A DNA stretch of 64,000 bases from an uncultured Eubacteriales bacterium (GTDB lineage Bacteria; Bacillota; Clostridia; Oscillospirales; Oscillospiraceae), in contig URAM01000003.1 of the NCBI GenBank assembly GCA_900545815.1, positions 76,497 to 140,496 on the forward strand, given 5' to 3'. The notes beneath the pieces were generated by a model. That model saw only the letters and a program-made list of their open reading frames with translations. It was not told the DNA's origin and ran no database searches. The translations under genes and the position numbers were made by a program. Shown here piece after piece: positions 16,399 to 24,541 of this stretch (position 1 is the stretch's first letter; each line of letters begins with the position of its first letter).

Positions 16399-17619
16399 TT
16401 ACTTTCTGCGGTTGAACATTTCCATCAGATCGTCAAAGGGATCCTTTTTGGCCGGTGCTGCCTTGGGCTGCTCAGGCGCAGGAGCAGCCTTCTGCTGGGT
16501 GGCAGTGCTGAACGGATCAAACTCTACCGCCTGAAAGAAGCTCTCCTGGGGCGTCTGAGGGGCAGGTGCAGGGGTGGGTTCGGGCACAGGTGCGGGAGCC
16601 GGTTCCTGCTGAGTGACCTGGCTGCTGATCTGGGAGAAGGAGGGCACTTCCGGTTCCTCGTCCGCATCGTCAAAGCCGGTGGCAATGACGGTGACCCGCA
16701 TCTCGTCCTCCATGTTCTCATCGAAGATGCTGCCGAAGATGATGTTGGCTTCGGGATGAGCAGCCTGCTGCACCAGGGTGACAGCGGTATCCACCTCGTC
16801 CAGGCCGATGTCCTTGCCGCTGGTGATGTTGATGAGCACGCCCTTGGCGCCATTGATGGAAGTCTCCAGCAACGGGGAGGAGACGGCCAGCTTGGCCGCT
16901 TCCTTGGCCTTGTTCTCGCCTGCGGCACGGCCTACGCCCATGTGGGCAAGACCGGCATCCTTCATGACGGAGGTCACATCAGCGAAGTCCAGGTTGATGA
17001 CGCCCACCTTTTGAATCAGGTCGGAGATAGACTCCACCGCCTGACGGAGCACGTCATCTGCGATCTCGAAGGCGTTGGCCAGGGTGATCTTCTGGTCGGT
17101 GGCCATCTTTAACCGTTCGTTGGGGATGATGACCAGGGCATCCACCTTGTTCTTCAGCTCCGTGATGCCTTCCTCGGCCTGGCGCATACGCACCTTGCCT
17201 TCAAAGGCGAAGGGCTTGGTAACCACGCCCACGGTGAGGATGCCCAGCTCCCGAGCCACGTCTGCCACGATGGGGCTGCCGCCGGTACCGGTGCCGCCGC
17301 CCATACCACAGGTGACAAAGACCATATCGGTGTTTTCCAGCGCCTTAGACAGCTGACTGCGGTTTTCCTCGGCTGCCTTCCGGCCTACATCGGGCTTTGC
17401 GCCTGCGCCCTTGCCGTGGGTCAGCTTCTCGCCGATCTGGAGCTTAAAGGTGGCGTTGGAGGCATCCAGTGCCTGCTTGTCCGTGTTGACCGCCACAAAA
17501 TCCACACCCTTGGTGCCGGAGAGCACCATGCGGTTGACTACGTTGTTGCCGCCGCCGCCGACGCCGACGACTTTGATGTTTACTGCGCTGTTGGGCTCAG
17601 TTTCGAATCCAAAGGACAT
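16399..17619 (-). CDS. ftsZ: Cell division GTPase FtsZ
   Basis: A 406-residue tubulin-like GTPase that forms the cytokinetic Z-ring. The nucleotide-binding motifs VGGGGNNVVNRM (residues 18-29) and GGGTGTGGSP are present, as is the synergy-loop region NLDFADV. A Pro/Ala/Gln-rich linker (about 320-390) precedes the tail, which ends DPFDDLMEMFNRRK. This is a divergent form of the peptide that contacts FtsA, SepF or ZipA in other bacteria. It is the last gene of the dcw cluster and has its own promoter in the 143-bp gap after ftsQ. GTP hydrolysis residues look intact. Confidence 0.97.
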   Translation of the reverse strand: MSFGFETEPNSAVNIKVVGVGGGGNNVVNRMVLSGTKGVDFVAVNTDKQALDASNATFKLQIGEKLTHGKGAGAKPDVGRKAAEENRSQLSKALENTDMVFVTCGMGGGTGTGGSPIVADVARELGILTVGVVTKPFAFEGKVRMRQAEEGITELKNKVDALVIIPNERLKMATDQKITLANAFEIADDVLRQAVESISDLIQKVGVINLDFADVTSVMKDAGLAHMGVGRAAGENKAKEAAKLAVSSPLLETSINGAKGVLINITSGKDIGLDEVDTAVTLVQQAAHPEANIIFGSIFDENMEDEMRVTVIATGFDDADEEPEVPSFSQISSQVTQQEPAPAPVPEPTPAPAPQTPQESFFQAVEFDPFSTATQQKAAPAPEQPKAAPAKKDPFDDLMEMFNRRK

Positions 17620-17682
17620 ATTTGTTTCCCCCTATATTTTCTTCGCATACGAAGTAATCACGCAAAATGAATGTACCTTATT

Positions 17683-17711
17683 ATTGTAAACTGAAACAGG
17701 GAACAGGTCAA
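17683..17711 (-). promoter_or_regulatory. ftsZ promoter
   Basis: On the minus strand TTGACC (17706-17711) is 17 bp from TACAAT (17683-17688), about 65 bp upstream of the ftsZ start codon. The leader contains a small hairpin, CTTCG-CATA-CGAAG (17641-17654). Confidence 0.65.
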
Positions 17712-17762
17712 TAGGTTCCGGAGTATTTCCTGTTCAATTTTTCCCACATTTCCTTCCTGTTG

Positions 17763-18548
17763 TCAGGATTTTTTATTTTTCGTCAGATGCGGGTGTCCGT
17801 CAGCGTAGGTCATATCCAACGTCCCCTTGTCGTCCTTGCTCCAGTTGACATCTACATACTTTTCCAGCACGGCTTCCAGCATCTTCACCTGGTAGTCAAA
17901 GTCGGCATCTGCCAGTATTTTCACCGTCAGCTGTCCCCGATAATCCATCACCAGCAGCTTGCTGTCTGTGCAGTCCACACTACGCACATCCTCCAGCAAT
18001 TCCCGCCCCTTCATGGCCTTGAGCAGCCGGAGCAAGCTGTCCCGCATGGGTTTATCCTCGCTCTTGACCTTCATGCTCTGTCCCGCCTCTGGGGACACCA
18101 GCTCCAGGCCGGTGATTTGGATAAATTCCTTTGGTTTTTTGGTGGTGTCCAGCACCTTGCCCTCCTCGTTGACCAGCCACCACTCCTTTCCGGATTGGAT
18201 GGCGGCGGCGGCGTTCGTCTCGGCCACAGTGATCACCAGGGTGTCCGGCAGCTTGCGCTTGATGTTCACCGAGCGCACATAGGCCAGCTCATCCAGCAGC
18301 TTCCGAGCCGTCTCGGTCTTGTTCACTAAAAACAGGTTATCTCCCTTGCTCACTCCAGAGGCTTTGGCGATCTCCTCGGTGGAGTACCGTTGGTTGCCCT
18401 CCACCTCAAACTGGTTCACCTTGAAAAAGACAATGCAGCCAGCACCGATTACCACGGCGGTCACCACCACTGCCAGCACCAAATACAGGCTCAGAAAGCG
18501 TCCGCCGCCTCGACTGCGGCGCCTTCTGCGCTTGCGTGGTCTTGCCAT
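17763..18548 (-). CDS. ftsQ: Cell division protein FtsQ/DivIB
   Basis: A 261-residue bitopic membrane protein of the divisome that joins FtsL and FtsB/DivIC outside the cell. A short, strongly basic cytoplasmic tail (RPRKRRRRRSRGGG) leads into one membrane helix at about residues 19-45. A POTRA domain begins at FFKVNQFEVEGNQRYSTEEI, followed by the FtsQ beta domain. Length and order fit the family. It follows murA by 20 bp and precedes ftsZ. The POTRA motif and the position in the dcw cluster support FtsQ rather than another POTRA protein. Confidence 0.92.
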   Translation of the reverse strand: MARPRKRRRRRSRGGGRFLSLYLVLAVVVTAVVIGAGCIVFFKVNQFEVEGNQRYSTEEIAKASGVSKGDNLFLVNKTETARKLLDELAYVRSVNIKRKLPDTLVITVAETNAAAAIQSGKEWWLVNEEGKVLDTTKKPKEFIQITGLELVSPEAGQSMKVKSEDKPMRDSLLRLLKAMKGRELLEDVRSVDCTDSKLLVMDYRGQLTVKILADADFDYQVKMLEAVLEKYVDVNWSKDDKGTLDMTYADGHPHLTKNKKS

Positions 18549-18568
18549 CCTATCCCTCCTATCTGTTT

Positions 18569-19831
18569 CTATGGTTGTTGCGGGATTCGCTGCAAATGAG
18601 CCCCCAAACAGGTCAGATCTCCGGCCAGATCGGCATAACCCCGATCGATATGACGCAGACCGGTGATCACGCTCTCCCCTTCCGCTCCCAGGGCGGCCAC
18701 CACCAAAGCGGCGCCTCCCCGCAGGTCAGGGGCATGGACGGGCGCTCCTTTCAGCTGGGAGACTCCGGTGACCACCGCCACTCGGCCTTCCACCCGCACA
18801 TCCGCTCCCATCCGCAGCAGCTCGCCGCAGTGCCGGAAGCGATTTTCAAAAATAGTCTCTACAAACACGCTGGTTCCCTGGGCACGGCACAAGGCTGCCA
18901 GTACCGGCGGTTGGGCATCGGTGGGAAACCCCGGATAGGGCGCCGTGCGCACGGGGCGGACGGCTTTCAGCCGTTGGGGACAGGTCATGGTGATGCTGTC
19001 CGGCCGAGTATGCACCTCGCATCCCGCCATCCGGTACACTTCCAGCACCGGCAGCAGCGCCCGCCGGTCTACCCCAGTCAGGGTTGCTTCTCCCCCAGCC
19101 GCCGCCACGGCAGACAGGTAGGTAGCTGCCACGATGCGGTCTGCGATGATGGTGTGTTCGGTATCGTGCAGGGAACGTTTTCCTTGGACGATCACAGTGG
19201 AGCTGCCCGCTCCAGAGACGTCCGCTCCGGCGCTGCACAGGAACGCTTCCAAGTCCACAATCTCCGGCTCCCGGGCGGCGTTGGAGATCACCGTCACGCC
19301 ATCGGCGCAGCAGGCCGCCAGCATGGCATTCTCGGTGGCTCCTACGCTGGGGATAGACAGGACGATCTCCCGTCCTCGAAGGTGGTGTCCACGGCAGTGG
19401 AGACTGCCGCCCTGACATTTTACCTGTCCGCCCATGGCGGTCAATGCCGCCAGGTGCAGATCGATGGGTCTGGGGCCTAGCTCACAGCCCCCAGGCATGG
19501 ATAGCTCCGCCTGCCCCATGCGTCCCAGAATGGCCCCCAGGAACACCACGGAAGACCGCATCTCCCGCATGAGCTGATCGGGCACATCCCAGCGGTGCAT
19601 GGTGCTGGAATCCACCGTGATGGTTTCCCCGTCCTGCACGACCACGCAGCCCAGGTGGCGCAGAATGGCCACGGAAGCGTCTACATCGGTTAGTTGGGGG
19701 CAGTTATGTAGGACACTGACGGCGCCGGTCAGGATGGTGGCCGCCAGAATGGGGAGGACGCTGTTTTTTGCGCCCTGGACGGTCACTTCCCCGAACAGGG
19801 GGCTGCCGCCTTGAATGAGATAAGCACTCAC
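18569..19831 (-). CDS. murA: UDP-GlcNAc 1-carboxyvinyltransferase MurA
   Basis: A 420-residue enzyme that transfers enolpyruvate from PEP to UDP-GlcNAc, the first committed step of peptidoglycan synthesis in the cytoplasm. Lys22-Asn23 (GAKNS) and catalytic Cys116 in MPGGCELGPRPIDLH are present; Cys at this position predicts sensitivity to fosfomycin. The two-domain alpha/beta repeat and length are typical. It lies between murG and ftsQ in the dcw cluster, as in several clostridia. A second MurA paralogue is common in this phylum and may exist outside the window. Confidence 0.95.
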   Translation of the reverse strand: MSAYLIQGGSPLFGEVTVQGAKNSVLPILAATILTGAVSVLHNCPQLTDVDASVAILRHLGCVVVQDGETITVDSSTMHRWDVPDQLMREMRSSVVFLGAILGRMGQAELSMPGGCELGPRPIDLHLAALTAMGGQVKCQGGSLHCRGHHLRGREIVLSIPSVGATENAMLAACCADGVTVISNAAREPEIVDLEAFLCSAGADVSGAGSSTVIVQGKRSLHDTEHTIIADRIVAATYLSAVAAAGGEATLTGVDRRALLPVLEVYRMAGCEVHTRPDSITMTCPQRLKAVRPVRTAPYPGFPTDAQPPVLAALCRAQGTSVFVETIFENRFRHCGELLRMGADVRVEGRVAVVTGVSQLKGAPVHAPDLRGGAALVVAALGAEGESVITGLRHIDRGYADLAGDLTCLGAHLQRIPQQP

Positions 19832-19900
19832 GTTCCATTCCTCCGCTTCGTCTGGATTCTCAGGCCATCCTATGCGAAGGAAGGGGACGTTGTGTGAAAG

Positions 19901-21028
19901 TTACGCTTTTTTCATCAGACCACAGAGGGTCTCATAGATGCGCTCGTTGGCATCCACATGAGCCATGGCTTTCAGCTCCTGGCTCATCTTGGCCCTGCCT
20001 GCCTGATCGGCCAACATTGCCTGAACCTGCTCATAGAGCTTATCTCCGGTGCAGTCCGGCTCCAGCATGAGCACTGCCGCCCCTCGGTCAGAGAGGACAC
20101 GGGCGTTCTTCTCCTGATGGTTGGCGGTCACGTTGGGAGAGGGCACCAGGATGCTGGGGCAGGCGATGGCGGTGATTTCGGAGATGGTGGAAGCGCCCGC
20201 TCGGCTGAGCATCACGTCCGCCCCGTCCATGACCACGGGCATATCATAGATATACTCCCGCACATCCACATCGGGATAGTCCGCCAGGTCAATGCCCCGC
20301 TCCTTCAGTGCTTCCAGCACCCGACTGTAATAGCGCTGTCCCACGCCGTAGATGTGGTGGAAGGGTTGTCCCTCCCGACACTCCCGTGCCACGAAGTCCA
20401 CCATGTGCTGGTTCATCACCAAGGCGCCCAAGGAGCCCCAGCTGGTGACCACCACCGGCTTGTCATCGGTGAATCCCAGTTTTTGGCGTGCTTCCACCTT
20501 GGTCTGGAGGAAGAAATCTCCTCGAACAGGGGTGCCGGTGACCACCACCCGTTCTGGGTGGGGATAGTGCTTCCGGCTCTCCTCAAAGCCCACCATGACA
20601 ATATCCACATACTTGGACAGCATCTTGGTGGTCAGACCAGGCTCGGCGTTGGACTCGTGGACGGCGGTGGGAATGCCCCGCCGTGCCGCCTCCCGCACCA
20701 CAGGGAAGGAGGCGTAGCCGCCGGTACCCACCACCAGGTCGGGCTGGAACTGATCCAGAATGTCCTTGGCCTGGCGCTTGGAGCGGCTCAGGTTGCGCAA
20801 AGTCTTGAGGTTATGCTTAATGCCCGCCCCGTTGAGCTTCCGCAGGAAGCTGGTGATGGTGACGGTGCGGATGGGGTAGCCCTCTCTGGGCACCAGCTGC
20901 CGTTCCATGCCGCCATCTGCCCCTACAAAGAGGATGTCTGCCCGGTTCCGTTCCCGAAACATACCGGCCAGCGCCACGGCTGGGTTGATGTGTCCGGCGG
21001 TGCCGCCGCAGGTAAACAGGATTTTCAT
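19901..21028 (-). CDS. murG: Lipid II synthase MurG
   Basis: A 375-residue GT-B glycosyltransferase that adds GlcNAc from UDP-GlcNAc to lipid I at the inner face of the membrane, producing lipid II. The N-terminal GGTAGHINPAVALA (8-21) and the C-terminal donor-site region SRAGASTISEITAI are present, and the length is normal. It lies 42 bp after ftsW and 69 bp before murA, matching the order of the pathway: MraY makes lipid I, MurG lipid II, and FtsW with FtsI polymerise and cross-link it. Confidence 0.96.
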   Translation of the reverse strand: MKILFTCGGTAGHINPAVALAGMFRERNRADILFVGADGGMERQLVPREGYPIRTVTITSFLRKLNGAGIKHNLKTLRNLSRSKRQAKDILDQFQPDLVVGTGGYASFPVVREAARRGIPTAVHESNAEPGLTTKMLSKYVDIVMVGFEESRKHYPHPERVVVTGTPVRGDFFLQTKVEARQKLGFTDDKPVVVTSWGSLGALVMNQHMVDFVARECREGQPFHHIYGVGQRYYSRVLEALKERGIDLADYPDVDVREYIYDMPVVMDGADVMLSRAGASTISEITAIACPSILVPSPNVTANHQEKNARVLSDRGAAVLMLEPDCTGDKLYEQVQAMLADQAGRAKMSQELKAMAHVDANERIYETLCGLMKKA

Positions 21029-21070
21029 AGGAAAACACCTCGTTCTGATTTGTCTCTTTTTCTCCCCCGC

Positions 21071-22321
21071 TCACCCTTTTTTCGGTGCGGGGATCTGTCG
21101 GGATACTGATAATATGATCCCGATCTCTGCCAGCTGGATGAGCAAGGCAGTGCCGCCGTAGCTGAAGAAGGGCAGTGCAATCCCCGTAGCCGGAATGACA
21201 TTGAGCACCACAGCCATATTCAGAAAGACCTGGACGGCCAGCAGGGTGGTGATCCCCACGATGAGCAGGGAGCCGAACCGATCTCTGGCGTGGAGCGCCA
21301 GCCAATAGCCCCGAATGATGAGCAGGGCAAAGAGGATGATGATGAGCGCTGCGCCGATGAACCCCAGCTCCTCACAGATGATGGCGAAGATGAAGTCGTT
21401 CTGTTCTTCCGGTAAGTACAGATATTTCTGCCGGCTCTGGCCAAAGCCCAGGCCGGTGAGGCCACCGGAGGCCACAGCATAGAGGGACTGGACGATCTGA
21501 TAGCCCTTATCACCAGGATCCCACCATGGGTTCAGCCAGGTCTTGATGCGGTCGCTGTTGTAGCCGCCCACAAAGACGATGAGCGCCATAACGACCCCCA
21601 TCAGCCCGCCGCCCAAAGCGAACCAGCCCCACCGGATACCGGCGGTGAACAGGATGGCAGCGGCAGCAGCCAGCACCAGGATGGTGCCGGACATATGCGG
21701 CTCCTTCAGCATGAGCAGGGCAATGACGATCAGGATGCCCACATAGGGGAGCAATTCTCCCAGGTCGCTCCAATAGAGGAAGCTGCGCAGCTGATTCTTC
21801 CAGATCGGATCCTTCCGACGGAGCCGCGGAGGCTGGTTTTTCCGCTTAGACATACCGGCGGCAAAGACCAGCACGATCCCCAGCTTGGCGATCTCAGAGG
21901 GCTGATAGGTGGGTCCCACCACCAGCAGCAGCTTGAGCCAGCGGGTGGCGCCGTTGACGTTGACGCCAAAGGGAGTGAGCACCAAGATTAGGAACACCAC
22001 TGCCGCACACAGGATGGGCACCGCCCAGGCACGCCAGCGCTGGTAGTCCAATCGCGACACCAGCCAGAGAACGAGCACACCCAGGACGGCGTAAATGAGC
22101 TGGTGCTTGAAATAGTACAGGGCATCCCCCATCTGCACCACGCCATCCTCCACCTGATATCCGGCGGCTGGGTCGTACAGAGCCGCATAGGAGGAGGCGG
22201 AGAGGAGCATGAGCAGGCCAATGGCCAGCAGCAGCAGGGTGAGCATCAAAAAGGGCAAGTCGATAGGACCCCGTGCCAGCTGCTGTGCCCGGGTCAAGTC
22301 TCGGAAGGATTTTCTTGCCAT
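21071..22321 (-). CDS. ftsW: Septal peptidoglycan polymerase FtsW
   Basis: A 416-residue SEDS-family glycosyltransferase with about ten membrane helices that polymerises lipid II at the septum. The large extracellular loop is conserved, and the C-terminal signature ATGIALPFFSYGGTALL marks the family. The position between mraY and murG in the dcw cluster, with the cognate transpeptidase FtsI nearby, favours FtsW. A second SEDS gene at 53964 is the likely RodA. A sporulation role (SpoVE-like) cannot be excluded, because spore formers often have three SEDS proteins. Confidence 0.93.
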   Translation of the reverse strand: MARKSFRDLTRAQQLARGPIDLPFLMLTLLLLAIGLLMLLSASSYAALYDPAAGYQVEDGVVQMGDALYYFKHQLIYAVLGVLVLWLVSRLDYQRWRAWAVPILCAAVVFLILVLTPFGVNVNGATRWLKLLLVVGPTYQPSEIAKLGIVLVFAAGMSKRKNQPPRLRRKDPIWKNQLRSFLYWSDLGELLPYVGILIVIALLMLKEPHMSGTILVLAAAAAILFTAGIRWGWFALGGGLMGVVMALIVFVGGYNSDRIKTWLNPWWDPGDKGYQIVQSLYAVASGGLTGLGFGQSRQKYLYLPEEQNDFIFAIICEELGFIGAALIIILFALLIIRGYWLALHARDRFGSLLIVGITTLLAVQVFLNMAVVLNVIPATGIALPFFSYGGTALLIQLAEIGIILSVSRQIPAPKKG

Positions 22322-22368
22322 TTGGATGCGCCTTCTTTCCTAGTCAGGATGGGTAACGCAGGTTCCGC

Positions 22369-23346
22369 TCACTTGCCCATAACGCCAAAGTAGGCCAGGA
22401 CACAGCAGACCAAGGTCACCAAGGTGAACACGGTAAAGAGCTTCTCCTCGCTCCAGCCCCCCATCTCAAAATGGTGATGGAGGGGCGCCATGCGGAAGAT
22501 GCGCTTGCCGTGGGTCAGTTTGAAATAAGTCACTTGGATGATGTCGGACAGAGTCTCCAGCAGGTAGATGATCCCCACCAGGACGATGATAAGGGGGATA
22601 TCCAAGGCAAAGGCCAAGCCGCACACGGTACCTCCCAGAAAGAGGGAGCCGGTATCGCCCATAAAGACCTTGGCTGGGTGGAAGTTGTAGATCAAAAAGG
22701 CGCACAGGCCGCCCACCAGGGCGGCGGCGAAAATGCTCAGGTCGGTGATCTTCCACATGAGAGAGACCGCCAAGAAAAACAGTGCCACAGGCAGGGTCAC
22801 GCCAGTAGCCAGGCCATCCACACCATCGGTCAGGTTCACCGCATTGACGGTGGCCACGATGACAAAGGCCGCAAAAACCATGTATACCGCCCAAGGCAGC
22901 TGGAAGCTGACGTTGAAGAAGGGGATATACAGGTCGGGGGTCAGGTAGCCGGTGTAGCGCAGGAGGACGGTGAACACGATAGCTGCCGCCAGCTGGAGGA
23001 GGAACTTCTGGGGCGCAGTAAGACCCTCATTCTTGTGGTACTTGACCTTCATAAAGTCGTCCAAAAAACCGATGACGCCAAAGACCAGGGCAAACAGGAA
23101 CACAAACAGGGCGCCGAACCGTCCCTGGGAAAAGTCCTGCCAGCCGGTGACCAGGATGGCGATAAAAATACCGGCGATGAACATGATGCCCCCCATGGTG
23201 GGCGTCCCCTGCTTGGCCATGTGCCAGACTGGGCCGATCTCTTTGATGGACTGCCCCGCCTTCAGGGCGTGCAGCCAGGGGATCAGGAATCTCCCGATCA
23301 GGGCGGAGGCGGCAAAAGCCACCAGGAAACTAATCAAATACCTCAT
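22369..23346 (-). CDS. mraY: Phospho-MurNAc-pentapeptide transferase MraY
   Basis: A 325-residue integral membrane enzyme with about ten helices that transfers phospho-MurNAc-pentapeptide to undecaprenyl phosphate, making lipid I. Family motifs are clear: GFLDDFMKVKYHKNEGLT, NLTDGVDGLA with catalytic aspartates, and the C-terminal MAPLHHHFEMGGWSE. It overlaps the 3' end of the MurE-like gene by 17 bp, so translation is likely coupled. Length and motifs are typical. Confidence 0.97.
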   Translation of the reverse strand: MRYLISFLVAFAASALIGRFLIPWLHALKAGQSIKEIGPVWHMAKQGTPTMGGIMFIAGIFIAILVTGWQDFSQGRFGALFVFLFALVFGVIGFLDDFMKVKYHKNEGLTAPQKFLLQLAAAIVFTVLLRYTGYLTPDLYIPFFNVSFQLPWAVYMVFAAFVIVATVNAVNLTDGVDGLATGVTLPVALFFLAVSLMWKITDLSIFAAALVGGLCAFLIYNFHPAKVFMGDTGSLFLGGTVCGLAFALDIPLIIVLVGIIYLLETLSDIIQVTYFKLTHGKRIFRMAPLHHHFEMGGWSEEKLFTVFTLVTLVCCVLAYFGVMGK

Positions 23347-24541
23347 CTTTTGCTCCTTCGGACGTCTCTAGGCGTCCTTTCTCTCTTTTTTCTTTCTCAC
23401 TCCCCATCTGGGAAGCATATTTCAGCACAATTTCCCGCTCCTGGAAGGGAATGACCCCGTATTGGGTACACATAGTTTGTTTATCCCCTCGACCGCTGAG
23501 GATCACCAAATCTCCCGGCTGCGCCAGATCCAGCGCCTGGAGGATAGCCGCCTTGCGGTCGGGCTGGAAGTGCGCGTGCTTGGACATTCCCGCCCGAATC
23601 TGGGCGCAGATGTCCTTCACCGGCTCGGTGCGGGGGTCGTCTGCGGTCAAGATGACCACGTCCGCCCGAGACGCCGCCTCGCCCAGCTGGGGACGGCGGC
23701 TGCGATCTCGGTCGCCGGGAGCGCCTAAGACCAGAATCTTCCGCTTCTCCCCCAGCCCATTGGCCGCCAGCAGCAGGTTATCCACCTGCTCCGGCGTGGC
23801 GGCGCTGTCGATGAGCACCCCCACGTCATTGGGCAGGCGCAGCAGCTCCATCCGGCCGGCGACGCCAACCGTGTGGGGCAAAATGTCCGCCATAGTGTGC
23901 AAGGTAAGCCCTGCGCTCAAGCCGCAGGCCAACGCCGCCAAGGCGTTGTACAGGCCGAACCCGCCGGGGATGGGCAGGCGCATCCGACAGATGTCCTGAT
24001 CGGTGAGGGCTTCAAATTCGATCCGATCGGCGCACAGGCGCAGGTTCCTGGCGTTCAAATCCGCCTCCCCACGCCGCTCGGCATAGGTCATCCGGACGCC
24101 GCCGCAGGTCTTGACCGCCTGGCGCAGGACGGGGTCATCTATGTTGCAGATACAGCGGTCGCCCCAGCGAATCAAGGATCGGTGCAGCTCTTTTTCCCGC
24201 ATCCGTCCCACGCCGCCGGTAAAGACCACGCATTGGAGTTCCAGACCGTCCATCATGGCGCTGTTCAGCGCCTCTGGCAGCAGGGTCAGAATGACCCCAT
24301 CACAATGACTCTCCGTCATTTCCGCCAAAGTCTCCTTCAGCTGTTCCCGCCAGTGGAGCCAGGACAGGGGCGGCCGAATCTGTCCGTTCAGATAGACGTG
24401 TCGGGTGGTGATCAACCCGTATTGTCTCCCTAACCCTGCTTCCAGCACGCTGCGCATCAAATGCGCCGCACAGGTTTTGCCTGCGCCGCCGGTCACCACG
24501 GTCAATGGGATGGGTTTACCGTTGGAGCGCGCCACGGTCAT
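23330..24541 (-). CDS. Truncated, divergent MurE-like Mur ligase homologue
   Basis: A 403-residue Mur ligase homologue in the usual murE position. It begins almost at the P-loop (TGGAGKT, 17-23), so the N-terminal UDP-MurNAc-binding domain of about 100 residues is missing. Late blocks survive: YNALAALA, GVAGRMELL, GDRDRSRRP and DDPRTE. Several catalytic motifs are degraded: MEVSSHAL reads LTLLPEAL, the NLSxDHLDYH region reads GGVGRMREK, and the AHTPD motif reads SAATPE. It keeps an open frame and overlaps both neighbours (26 and 17 bp). This points to a retained protein with a changed or structural role, not a dead gene. A full MurE is expected elsewhere. Confidence 0.75.
   Translation of the reverse strand: MTVARSNGKPIPLTVVTGGAGKTCAAHLMRSVLEAGLGRQYGLITTRHVYLNGQIRPPLSWLHWREQLKETLAEMTESHCDGVILTLLPEALNSAMMDGLELQCVVFTGGVGRMREKELHRSLIRWGDRCICNIDDPVLRQAVKTCGGVRMTYAERRGEADLNARNLRLCADRIEFEALTDQDICRMRLPIPGGFGLYNALAALACGLSAGLTLHTMADILPHTVGVAGRMELLRLPNDVGVLIDSAATPEQVDNLLLAANGLGEKRKILVLGAPGDRDRSRRPQLGEAASRADVVILTADDPRTEPVKDICAQIRAGMSKHAHFQPDRKAAILQALDLAQPGDLVILSGRGDKQTMCTQYGVIPFQEREIVLKYASQMGSEKEKREKGRLETSEGAKDEVFD

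Noticed and set aside
23330..24541. Frameshift as the cause of the missing MurE N-terminus
   Set aside because: The region upstream is occupied by the intact PASTA end of the ftsI gene, so no lost N-terminal domain lies in another frame.
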